Shown here: piece after piece, positions 54,852-62,455 of the stretch
How the letters are laid out: the number at the start of each line of letters is the position of its first letter
Position numbering within the stretch: the first letter of the stretch is position 1
DNA from: Kineosporiaceae bacterium SCSIO 59966
GTDB lineage: Bacteria > Actinomycetota > Actinomycetes > Actinomycetales > SCSIO-59966
Assembly (NCBI GenBank): GCA_020881835.1
Contig: CP052876.1
Span: 1,612,001 to 1,676,000, forward strand
Reading direction: 5' to 3'
DNA length: 64,000 nt
Notes under the pieces: generated by a model
What the model was told of the DNA's origin: nothing
The model's input: only the letters and a program-made list of their open reading frames with translations
Database searches by the model: none
Program-made: the position numbers and the translations under genes

Positions 54852-55378
54852 CAGGTACTCGCCGGGTCGAGGCCGACGGCGGCACGCGCCCTGGCGAGCA
54901 CCTCCTCGACCGGCGCCGAGGCGTCCAGCACGACGTCCGCGACCTGCGTGAACAACGGCCGGCGCACCGGGTCCTGTCGACGCAGCAGTTCCAGCGGGTC
55001 GCTGCCGAACCGGGGCCGGTAGTCGTCGGCGCCGAACCGCGCCGCGAGCACCTCCGGCGGGGCGTCCAGCCACAGCACGAACGCGTCCGCCAGCGCCGCC
55101 CGGCACCTGGGTACCTCCACGGTGCTGGCCGCTGCCGCGACCACCACCGCCGGTCGCTCCGCCACACCGGTGAGGAGGTGCTCGGCCTCCCACCGGTGCA
55201 GGGCGTCGACCCCGTCCCGGTCGGCGAGCGTCGCGGTGTCGATGCCGTGCTCACGCAGCAGGTCGGTGTCGCTGTCGCGCAGCGGCCGGTCCAGCGCGCT
55301 GGCAAGGTCCGAGGCCACGGTGCTCTTGCCGGAGCCCATCAGCCCCAGGACGACGACGGCCCGGTCGCGCACCGTCAT
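54851..55378 (-). CDS. Shikimate/gluconate-kinase-like small P-loop kinase
   Basis: A 175-aa kinase. P-loop AVVVLGLMGSGKSTVASDLA, LRDSDTDLL (substrate Asp region), a WEAEHLLTGV helix, and AAAASTVEVPRCRAAL, LWLDAPPEVLAARF (Walker B-like), with a lid region. It resembles shikimate kinase but is not next to aro genes and lacks the clear arginine set, so the substrate is open. ATG 55378 overlaps the aldo-keto reductase stop by ATGA. Confidence 0.75.
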   Translation of the reverse strand: MTVRDRAVVVLGLMGSGKSTVASDLASALDRPLRDSDTDLLREHGIDTATLADRDGVDALHRWEAEHLLTGVAERPAVVVAAAASTVEVPRCRAALADAFVLWLDAPPEVLAARFGADDYRPRFGSDPLELLRRQDPVRRPLFTQVADVVLDASAPVEEVLARARAAVGLDPAST

Positions 55379-56406
55379 GCCTGCCGGGAGGACGCCCACA
55401 GGTCGATCCCGGTGTCCACGGCGTGCTCGTCGATCGCGGCCAGCTCGTCGTCGGTGAACGCCGGCGCCCGCGTCGCCCCCAGGTTCTCCTCGAGCTGCTC
55501 CACGCTGCTGGCGCCGATGAGCACCGAGGTGACCCGCTCGTCGCGCAGCGCCCAGGCCAGCGCCATCTGCGCCAGGGTCTGACCGCGAGCGGCGGCGATC
55601 CCGTTCAGCGCCCGGACGTGCTCTATCGCCTCGTCCGTGAGCAGCTCGCTCGACAGAGAGCTGTCGCGGGCTGCGCGGGACCCCTCGGGCACGCCGTCCA
55701 GGTACTTCGTCGTCAGCATCCCCTGAGCCAACGGCGAGAACGCGATGCAGCCGGCACCCACCTCCTCCAGGACGTCGAGCAGTCCCTCGGTCTCGATCCA
55801 GCGGTTGAGCATCGAGTACGACGGCTGGTGGATCAGCAGCGGTGTGCCGAGGTCCGACAGGATCCTGGCGGCCTCGCGGGTGCGCTCAGGGCCGTAGGAG
55901 GAGATCCCGACGTACAGGGCCTTGCCGGAGCGGACGGCGGTGTCGAGCGCGCCCATCGTCTCCTCCAGCGGCGTCGTCGGGTCGTACCGGTGGGAGTAGA
56001 AGATGTCGACGTAGTCCAGGCCGAGACGCCGCAGGGACTGGTCCAGGCTGGCCAGCAGGTACTTGCGCGAGCCGCCACCTTGCCCGTACGGGCCCGGCCA
56101 CATGTCGTAGCCGGCCTTCGTCGAGACGATGAGCTCGTCCCGGTACGGCCGCAGGTCCTCACGCATCACCCGGCCGAAGTTCAGCTCGGCCGAACCGTAC
56201 GGCGGCCCGTAGTTGTTCGCCAGGTCGATGTGAGTGACGCCGAGGTCCACCGCGCGACGCAGGATGGCGCGCTGGGTGTCCAGCGGCCGGTCGTCACCGA
56301 AGTTGTGCCACAGCCCGAGGGAGACGGCCGGCAGGTCCAGGCCGCTGCGCCCGCACCGGCGGTAGGTCATCGTGTCGTACCGGTCCGGTGCCGCCGGGTA
56401 GCTCAT
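55375..56406 (-). CDS. Aldo-keto reductase (YghZ/L-glyceraldehyde-3-phosphate reductase type)
   Basis: NADPH-dependent reductase, 343 aa, (beta/alpha)8 barrel. RRCGRSGLDLPAVSLGLWHN, HIDLANNYGPPYGSAELNFG (catalytic Asp and Tyr), VSTKAGYDMWPGPYG (Lys), VDIFYSHRYDPTTPLEET (His), and IGASSVEQLEENLGA (cofactor site). The WHNFGDD and GPPYGSAE forms are those of the YghZ group, which reduces methylglyoxal and L-glyceraldehyde phosphate. First gene of the three-gene run. Confidence 0.93.
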   Translation of the reverse strand: MSYPAAPDRYDTMTYRRCGRSGLDLPAVSLGLWHNFGDDRPLDTQRAILRRAVDLGVTHIDLANNYGPPYGSAELNFGRVMREDLRPYRDELIVSTKAGYDMWPGPYGQGGGSRKYLLASLDQSLRRLGLDYVDIFYSHRYDPTTPLEETMGALDTAVRSGKALYVGISSYGPERTREAARILSDLGTPLLIHQPSYSMLNRWIETEGLLDVLEEVGAGCIAFSPLAQGMLTTKYLDGVPEGSRAARDSSLSSELLTDEAIEHVRALNGIAAARGQTLAQMALAWALRDERVTSVLIGASSVEQLEENLGATRAPAFTDDELAAIDEHAVDTGIDLWASSRQA

Positions 56407-56434
56407 CCGCCCATCCTGGCAGGACCTCCCCGAG

Positions 56435-56490
56435 CTGCCGACTCGACCCCGGACTGCCGACTCGACCCCGGGCTCCCGACTCGACCCGAA
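56435..56490. repeat. Three 19-bp tandem units upstream of the aldo-keto reductase
   Basis: Units starting at 56435, 56454 and 56473 share CTGCCGACTCGACCCCGG; the third is less exact. They fill the 94-bp gap between the aldo-keto reductase start and the App1-like gene stop. Confidence 0.75.
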
Positions 56491-56500
56491 GCGGTGTCCC

Positions 56501-57547
56501 TCACAGCAGACCGGCGCGGCGCAGCGCGTCGCCCAGGCCGGTGCCGTCCGGAGCGCGCACCTCCGGCACCGGAGCCTCGGCGGGCCCGTGGTCCTCGGGC
56601 CTCGGGCCGGTCGTGCCCCGGGACAGCACCCGCTCCCCCGTGGTCAGCTGGCGGATCGCGATCCCGCGAACGTGCTGGGGGTACTCCCGGGCGAAGTCCA
56701 GGTAGATGTCCGGGTCGTGCTGCCCGTCGTCCCCGATGAGCAGCCAGCGCACCTGGGGCAGCTCGCGAGCCAGCCGGCGCAGCGTCGCCGCCTTGTGCTG
56801 GCGCCCGGAGCGGAACCACCCGGTGTTCGTGGGACCCCAGTCGGTGAGCAGCAGCGGCCCGGCCGGGTACCCGTGGCGGGTGAGGAACCGGGACAGCGTC
56901 GGGGCCACGTTGAACGCCCCGGTCGACAGGTAGACCACGAGGGTCCCCGGCTGCCGGACGACGATCTCCCGGTACAGCGGCGCCATCCCCGGCACCACGT
57001 ACCGGGCCTGCTCGTGCAGGACGAACGTGTTCCAGGCGGCGATGAGCGGGCGCGGCAAGGACGTGATCATGACGGTGTCGTCGATGTCGCTGACCACGCC
57101 GAGGGTCTGCTGCGCGCCGACGACGGTGACGACGGCCGAAGTGGGCTCCCCGTCGGGCAGCCGGAGCGTCACCTCGTGCGTACCGGCGGGCAGGTCGCAC
57201 TCGACGACGGCGTCGACGTACCCGCTGCGGTTGGTCCGCACCGTCCCAGTGGACGACCCGGCGGTGACCACCACCTGCGCGCCCGCGACGGGCGCGGTGA
57301 CGAAGCTGCGCCAGCCCCGGACGAGCCCCTGCCGACGCGGCTGCCCGGCGGTCCCGGGGCGCGAGAGCAGCACCCGGCCGAGCACCCGGATCCAGCCGGG
57401 CGCGCCGTCCCGGGCGACCGAGCCGTATCCGGGGTAGGCGACGACGTGCGGAACCCAGCCACGCCCACGCAGGACCTGCTCGACGACGGCGTCCGCACGG
57501 GCCTCCAGGACGGCGGCGAGGTGCGGCTTGGCCCTGGACTCGGTCAC
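56501..57547 (-). CDS. App1-type phosphatidate phosphatase (DUF2183)
   Basis: A 348-aa protein with an N-terminal beta domain (VTAPVAGAQVVVTAGSSTG) and a C-terminal HAD-like App1 catalytic domain: GVVSDIDDTVMITSLPRPL (DxDxT motif), VVYLSTGAFNVAPTLSRFL, LLLTDWGPTNTGWFRSG, and LLIGDDGQHDPDIYLDFARE. Yeast App1 removes phosphate from phosphatidate; bacterial members are uncharacterised. The last 50 residues are variable. GTG start at 57547. Confidence 0.88.
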   Translation of the reverse strand: MTESRAKPHLAAVLEARADAVVEQVLRGRGWVPHVVAYPGYGSVARDGAPGWIRVLGRVLLSRPGTAGQPRRQGLVRGWRSFVTAPVAGAQVVVTAGSSTGTVRTNRSGYVDAVVECDLPAGTHEVTLRLPDGEPTSAVVTVVGAQQTLGVVSDIDDTVMITSLPRPLIAAWNTFVLHEQARYVVPGMAPLYREIVVRQPGTLVVYLSTGAFNVAPTLSRFLTRHGYPAGPLLLTDWGPTNTGWFRSGRQHKAATLRRLARELPQVRWLLIGDDGQHDPDIYLDFAREYPQHVRGIAIRQLTTGERVLSRGTTGPRPEDHGPAEAPVPEVRAPDGTGLGDALRRAGLL

Positions 57548-57566
57548 GCGGCCGGAGTCTGCCGCC

Positions 57567-57650
57567 TCAGGGCTGGAAGAGCACCTTCACCGCGCCGTCC
57601 TGCTTCTTCTCGAACATGTCCTTCTTCTCGGACACGTCCGACGCCTGCGG
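57567..57650 (-). pseudogene. C-terminal remnant of a zinc alcohol dehydrogenase
   Basis: The minus-strand frame ends KKDMFEKKQDGAVKVLFQP and a stop, matching the last 20-25 residues of medium-chain zinc dehydrogenases (pattern MFxxKxDGxVKVxxxP). Upstream sequence in this frame is antisense to gpgS and has no dehydrogenase features. It appears to be what is left after deletion of a full gene in the gap between the App1-like gene and gpgS. Confidence 0.6.
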
Positions 57651-57740
57651 CGCCCGCCCCGGAGTGGGACTGCGCCACGCGCGGGTGCCTGGGCTTACCC
57701 GCGCCCCTCCCCCGAAAGCCCCACCGGTTAGGTTCCTGCC

Positions 57741-58709
57741 GTGGACCCGCGAGCGGCTGGCTGGTTCGAGCGGCGCACGTCGACGGCCGGGGACTGGCCT
57801 CTGGAGCGGTGCCTGCGGTTGCGCGACGAGACCGGCACCAGGGTGAGCGTGGTCGTCCCGGCCCGGGACGAGGCGGCCACGATCGGAGAGGTCGTCGGGA
57901 CGCTGCGCCGGGACGTCCTCGACGTGGGACTGGTCGACGAGCTCGTCGTCATCGACTCCGACTCCACCGACGACACCGCCGCGGTCGCGGCGGCCGCGGG
58001 GGCCGTCGTCCACGCCTCCCGGGACGTGGCGCCCGAGCTGGGCACGCTGTCGGGCAAGGGCGAGGCGCTGTGGAAGTCGCTGCTCGTCACCACCGGTGAC
58101 GTGCTCGTGTTCGTCGACGCCGACCTCACCGAGTGGGGACCGCACTTCGTCACCGGGCTGATAGGCCCACTGCTGGCCGACCCCGGGGTGCGGCTGGTCA
58201 AGGGCTTCTACGACCGGGTGCTCGACGACGCAGCGGCGCCTGCCGGCGACGGCACCGGACCGGCCGGCGGTGGTCCGTCGACGGACGGCGGCAGAGTCAC
58301 CGAGCTCGTCGCCCGCCCCCTGCTGTCACTGTGGTGGCCGCACCTGGCCGCGGTCGTCCAGCCGCTGGCCGGCGAGTGGGCGGTGCGCCGGTCGCTGGCC
58401 GTCGAGCTGCCGTTCCCGGCCGGGTACGGCGTCGAGCTGGCCACCCTCATCGACACCGTCGACCGGTACGGGCTGGACGCCGTCGCCCAGGTCGACCTGG
58501 GCAGCCGCGGCCACCGCCACCAGGCCGTGCACGACCTGGCCGTCATGGCCGGCGAGCTGCTCGCGGTCGCCGACACCCGGTACCCGACGCCGCGGGGCGT
58601 ACCGGCCGAGCCGGTGCTGCACCAGTACCGCCGCGCCGAGGGCGGCTGGCGGGCCCGCCCGGTGCCGGTCGCCGAACGGCCCGCGCTGCGGGAGGTGCTG
58701 GGGTGCTGA
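57741..58709 (+). CDS. gpgS: Glucosyl-3-phosphoglycerate synthase
   Basis: GT81 glycosyltransferase that makes glucosyl-3-phosphoglycerate from NDP-glucose and 3-phosphoglycerate, the first step toward methylglucose lipopolysaccharides or glucosylglycerate. 322 aa. VSVVVPARDEAATIGEVVGT, ELVVIDSDSTDDTA, LSGKGEALWKSLLVT, VFVDADLTEWGPHFV (metal-binding Asp), VKGFYDR, PLAGEWAVRR and PFPAGYGVELATLID. A Gly/Pro insert near 170-185 is unusual but tolerated. Neighbour of folP2 as in mycobacteria (Rv1208-Rv1207). GTG start 57741. Confidence 0.94.
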   Translation: MDPRAAGWFERRTSTAGDWPLERCLRLRDETGTRVSVVVPARDEAATIGEVVGTLRRDVLDVGLVDELVVIDSDSTDDTAAVAAAAGAVVHASRDVAPELGTLSGKGEALWKSLLVTTGDVLVFVDADLTEWGPHFVTGLIGPLLADPGVRLVKGFYDRVLDDAAAPAGDGTGPAGGGPSTDGGRVTELVARPLLSLWWPHLAAVVQPLAGEWAVRRSLAVELPFPAGYGVELATLIDTVDRYGLDAVAQVDLGSRGHRHQAVHDLAVMAGELLAVADTRYPTPRGVPAEPVLHQYRRAEGGWRARPVPVAERPALREVLGC

Positions 58710-59563
58710 GGCTGGGCCGGCGGGTGTTCGGCGACACCGAGCTGCTCGTCATGGCGATCGTGAACCGGACGCCGGACTCGTTCTACGACCGGGGCGCCAC
58801 GTACGCCGAGGACGCCGCGCTGGACCGGGTGGACGAGGTGGTCGCCGCCGGGGCGCAGATCGTGGACGTCGGCGGGGTCAAGGCCGCGCCGGGCGAGGAG
58901 GTGGACGCCGCGGAGGAGATCCGCCGGACCGCGGGCTTCGTCGCCCGGGTCCGTGACCGGCACCCCGACGTCGTCATCAGCGTGGACACCTGGCGCTCGG
59001 AGGTCGCCCGGGTGGTCTGCGGCGAGGGCGCCGACCTGCTCAACGACGCCTGGGGCGGGGTGGACCCGGTGCTGGCGGAGGTCGCCGCCGCCCACGACGT
59101 GGGCCTCGTGTGCACCCACGCCGGCGGCCAGCAGCCACGCACCAGGCCGCACCGGGTGGCCTACGACGACGTCGTCGCGGACGTCGTCGAGCGGACCACG
59201 GCCCTGGCCCGCCGGGCCGTCGGCCTCGGCGTCGCAGCGCAGTCGGTCCTCATCGACCCGGGCCACGACTTCGGCAAGAACACCTGGCACTCCCTGGAGG
59301 TCACCCGCCGGCTCGACGAGGTGGTCGCCACCGGCTGGCCGGTGCTGGTGTCGTTGTCCCACAAGGACTTCGTCGGCGAGACCCTCGACGCGCCGGTGAC
59401 CGAGCGCCTGGTCGGGACGCTCGCCACCACTGCCGTGTGCGCCTGGCACGGCGCCCGCGTCTACCGGGCGCACGACGTGGTGCAGACCCGCGAGGTGCTC
59501 GACATGGTGGCCACCCTGCGCGGGACGCGGCCACCGGCACGCACGGTGCGAGGACTGGCGTGA
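58703..59563 (+). CDS. folP2: FolP2, dihydropteroate-synthase-like protein
   Basis: A 286-aa TIM barrel of the DHPS family. MAIVNRTPDSFYDRGATYAE is the pterin-loop motif, but the second loop reads IVDVGGVKAAPGEEVDAAEE where true DHPS has SxRPG, so the Ser-Thr-Arg-Pro-Gly element is missing. Later motifs LNDAWGG, IDPGHDFGKN, LVSLSHKDFVG and RAHDV remain. Mycobacterial FolP2 likewise lacks DHPS activity. Its GTG 58703 has GGGAGG upstream and overlaps the gpgS end by 7 bases, suggesting a joint role with GpgS rather than folate. Confidence 0.88.
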   Translation: MLRLGRRVFGDTELLVMAIVNRTPDSFYDRGATYAEDAALDRVDEVVAAGAQIVDVGGVKAAPGEEVDAAEEIRRTAGFVARVRDRHPDVVISVDTWRSEVARVVCGEGADLLNDAWGGVDPVLAEVAAAHDVGLVCTHAGGQQPRTRPHRVAYDDVVADVVERTTALARRAVGLGVAAQSVLIDPGHDFGKNTWHSLEVTRRLDEVVATGWPVLVSLSHKDFVGETLDAPVTERLVGTLATTAVCAWHGARVYRAHDVVQTREVLDMVATLRGTRPPARTVRGLA

Positions 59564-60255
59564 GCCGTCCGCCGGTGGCGCTGTGCCCGCACCCTCCGCT
59601 GCTCCTGCCCGGCCTCACCGGCGCCGCCGACCCGGTGCCCGACCTGCGGGCGGCCTGCCGGGACGCGGTCGGCGTCCTGCTCACCGACGCGCCGGGCCGG
59701 GTGCACCTCGTCGGCGCGGACGGCCCGGCCGTCGACGCCGCGTCCTTCGCCCCCGGCGCCAGTCCACCGGCACCCACCGCTGACCGGGCAGGCCCGATGT
59801 CCGCCGCCCCGCTGCCACTGCTCGTCGGGCGTGCGCTGCTGGCCGGCGCCGGGTGGACCGGCCCGGTGACCGAGCACGCCGTTGCGGCGTCGTCCGCTGT
59901 CGCCGACCGGGTCGCCCTCGGCCGGCAGCTGTCGGCCGGGGGCGACCCGGTGCTGGTGCTCGGCGACGGCAGCGCCCGCCGGGGGGTCAAGGCCCCCGGG
60001 TACGTGGACGAGCGGGCGGTGCCGTTCGACGCCGCCGTGCTCGCCGCCCTGCGCGCCGCGGACACCGCCACGCTCGCCCAGGTCGACGACGACACCGCCG
60101 CGGAGCTGCTCGCTGCCGGCACCGTCGCCTGGCACGTGCTCGCCGGGCTGATCGACGGCCTGCCACCGGCGCAGGTGCGCTACGCCGGCGACCCGTTCGG
60201 GGTGGCCTACGTCGTGGCGACCTGGTCCGACCCGTCGTCCGGTCCCTCCCGCTGA
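59560..60255 (+). CDS. LigB-like (class III extradiol dioxygenase subunit B fold) protein
   Basis: A 231-aa protein starting PPVALCPHPPLLLPGLTG, a form typical of actinobacterial LigB-like proteins. Then DLRAACRDAVGVLL, RVHLVGADGP, LLVGRALLAGAGW, PVLVLGDGSARRGVKAPGYV and VRYAGDPFGVAYVVATW. The metal-binding histidines of true dioxygenases are mostly absent, so catalysis is doubtful. Its GTG overlaps the folP2 stop (GTGA). Its 3' end overlaps the convergent DUF72 gene by 49 bp. Confidence 0.8.
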   Translation: MSRPPVALCPHPPLLLPGLTGAADPVPDLRAACRDAVGVLLTDAPGRVHLVGADGPAVDAASFAPGASPPAPTADRAGPMSAAPLPLLVGRALLAGAGWTGPVTEHAVAASSAVADRVALGRQLSAGGDPVLVLGDGSARRGVKAPGYVDERAVPFDAAVLAALRAADTATLAQVDDDTAAELLAAGTVAWHVLAGLIDGLPPAQVRYAGDPFGVAYVVATWSDPSSGPSR

Positions 60256-61139
60256 CCGGTGCCCGGACCAGTGCCCGGAGAGCCGGCCGGCGCGTCACCC
60301 CACGGCGCGGGGACGAGGTCGCGGACCCGTTCGGACAGGGCCAGGGCGTCGAACGGGGCACGGACCTTGGCGTCGTTGTCGAAGTACACGTAGACGTCCC
60401 GGCCGTCACCGGCCCACCGGCGGACCCGCTGCGCCCAGAGGTCGAGCGCCTCGGCCGAGTAGCCGCTGGCGTACAGCTCGGTGTCCCCGTGCAGGCGGAC
60501 GTAGACGAAGTCGGCGGTGGCCTGCAGGAACAGCGGCCACCGCCCGGCGGTGTCCGCCACGACGAGCCCGATCCCCTTGTCCCGCAGCAGGTCCGGGAAC
60601 GCGTCGGTGACGAAGCTCGGGTGGCGCACCTCGACCGCGTGCCGCAGCGGGCGGTCGGCGTCCGTCGTCGTCCACGACCGGTCCGCGAGCCGCTCGTCGT
60701 GCCCGGCCGCCAGCACGGCGGCCTCGGTCGTCGTCCGGGGCAACAGGTCGAGAAAGGCCCCGACCCGCCCAGGGTCGAACGCCAGCGTGGGCGGCAGCTG
60801 CCACAGGAACGGGCCGAGCCGGTCCCCGAGGGCGAGCGGCCCGGAGGCCAGGAAGTTGGCCAGCGGCACCTCGACGTCCCGGAGCTTCTTCATGTGGGTG
60901 ATGAACCGGCCGCCCTTGACGGCGAGGACCGAGCCGTCCGGCGTCTGCGCGCGCCAGGTGAGGTAGGTCGTCGGCCGCTGCAGCGCGTAGAAGGACCCGT
61001 TGACCTCCAGGCTGCTCATCCGCTGCGCCGCGTACTCCAGCTCGCGTCCCGCAGGCAGCCCCGGCGGGTAGAACACCCCCCGCCACGGGCGGTACCGCCA
61101 CCCGGAGATCCCGACCCGGACGACGGACCGCCTGGCCAT
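60207..61139 (-). CDS. DUF72 family protein
   Basis: A 310-aa TIM-barrel-like DUF72 protein (YecE type). VRVGISGWRYRPWRGVFYPP, AQRMSSLEVNGSFYALQRPT, FLWQLPPTLAFD, HAVEVRHPSF, YVRLHGDTELYASGYS and VYVYFDNDAK are family features. Function unknown; structures suggest a nuclease- or isomerase-like barrel. The ATG follows the upstream gene's stop by 4 bases, so they form an operon. The C-terminal 30 residues (Gly/Pro rich) are antisense to the LigB-like gene. Confidence 0.88.
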   Translation of the reverse strand: MARRSVVRVGISGWRYRPWRGVFYPPGLPAGRELEYAAQRMSSLEVNGSFYALQRPTTYLTWRAQTPDGSVLAVKGGRFITHMKKLRDVEVPLANFLASGPLALGDRLGPFLWQLPPTLAFDPGRVGAFLDLLPRTTTEAAVLAAGHDERLADRSWTTTDADRPLRHAVEVRHPSFVTDAFPDLLRDKGIGLVVADTAGRWPLFLQATADFVYVRLHGDTELYASGYSAEALDLWAQRVRRWAGDGRDVYVYFDNDAKVRAPFDALALSERVRDLVPAPWGDAPAGSPGTGPGTGQREGPDDGSDQVATT

Positions 61140-61143
61140 GGGG

Positions 61144-62271
61144 TCAGGAACGGCCGGGTACCGGCGGACGGACGTCGAAGCGCAGCAGCGCGCCGACGCC
61201 CCCCTCCAGGACGTCGGTGCCCTCGACGAGCTCGATGTCGCCGCGCTGGGCGACCAGGGCCCGCAGCAGGACGGCGTCCGCCCGGTCGCTCGTCGCCGAC
61301 GTGGAACCCAGGGCGGCGACCTCCTGCTCGGTCCGGCCGATCTGCAGCGGCTGGTCACCGGCCCACAGCCGCTCGGTCGAGGACGGGTCGTCGGCGAGCA
61401 GCAGGACGTCCACGGCACCGGCGCGCAGCGCCTCGACGACGGCCGGCAGCCCGTGGGCCACCGAGTCGTCCCGGCCCAGGTGCTCGGTGTACCGGGCGAG
61501 CAGCTCGCCCGTCGCGGCCTGGCGGTGCCGGCGCAGCGCCCCCTCCACCGCCTCCTGGAACGCCTCCTCGTGCACCCCCTCGGCGCGGCCTCCGCTCTCG
61601 AGGTCGGTCAGCAGCTCGGCGACCCGGCCGGTGGCGTGCCGGTGGACGAGGCTGCGGACCTGCGGGTCACCGGCGAGCAGCAGCAGCGCGGGCCGGTGCT
61701 GCGCGACGACCCGGTCCAGACCGTCGGCGACCGCGGCGGCGTTGCGCTCCCAGGAGTCCTCGACCCGCATCTGGAAGCGGCGGTGCGACCACCCCCCGCC
61801 GCCGAACTTGTGCAGCACGTCGTGACCGCCCTCGATCTCCCGCTCGAGCACCGGCTGGCCGAGCGCGCCGACGAGGGTGACGTCGGCGCCCGCCGCGTCG
61901 ACCTCGACCACCGCGTAGGGGACGGCGTCCACGAGCCCGCGGACCAGGGGCATGAGGTGCGGCACCGGACCGTAGGAGCCGCTGTCGCGCACCGGCCGGC
62001 GGGGCAGGACGCGGTCCAGGACGACGCCGGCGGGGCCGGCGATCACCGTGCGGCCCTGCTCCCCGGGCAGGCCCGTCTCGGACAGCACGACGTCCTCGAC
62101 GACGCCGACGACGTCCTGCGGCGCGCCCTGCTCCAGCAGCGACTGACGTACAGCAGCCCAGCGCAGCCGGAGCTCCTCGGCCGAGGTGGGCTGGTCCCGG
62201 GTGACGTCGAGGTGGACGCTGGCGAAGGGGCCGTCGGCCTCGACGACCTCCTGGAGCCATCCGGTCTGCAT
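61144..62271 (-). CDS. Vms1/baeRF-like protein (Rv2629 family)
   Basis: A 375-aa protein of the bacterial release-factor-like group related to Vms1 and Rv2629. FASVHLDVTRDQPTSAEELR is the usual N-terminus; GGGGWSHRRFQMRVEDSWER and ALLLLAGDPQVRSLV are family marks; the C-terminal half has the eRF1 domain 3-like DVLLLADDP. Related proteins act on stalled ribosomes or peptidyl-tRNA, and Rv2629 is linked to the dormancy response. Start ATG 62271 has GGAGA upstream. The position of a catalytic glutamine is unclear. Confidence 0.82.
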   Translation of the reverse strand: MQTGWLQEVVEADGPFASVHLDVTRDQPTSAEELRLRWAAVRQSLLEQGAPQDVVGVVEDVVLSETGLPGEQGRTVIAGPAGVVLDRVLPRRPVRDSGSYGPVPHLMPLVRGLVDAVPYAVVEVDAAGADVTLVGALGQPVLEREIEGGHDVLHKFGGGGWSHRRFQMRVEDSWERNAAAVADGLDRVVAQHRPALLLLAGDPQVRSLVHRHATGRVAELLTDLESGGRAEGVHEEAFQEAVEGALRRHRQAATGELLARYTEHLGRDDSVAHGLPAVVEALRAGAVDVLLLADDPSSTERLWAGDQPLQIGRTEQEVAALGSTSATSDRADAVLLRALVAQRGDIELVEGTDVLEGGVGALLRFDVRPPVPGRS

Positions 62272-62455
62272 CGGGTCTCCTCTCTGCGAACGGCCGTGTC
62301 GGTCCTGCCGCTACCCGATCACGGCGGCGGCGAACCGGCCACCGGAAACCGGCCGGAACCGGGTGCTCAGCGGCGGCGCCGCCGCGTCCCCCGCCGTTAC
62401 AGTGAGTGCCGGTCCGGCACCCCGCCGGAGACGTGTGAGGTGGAGGCGCGGTCGG

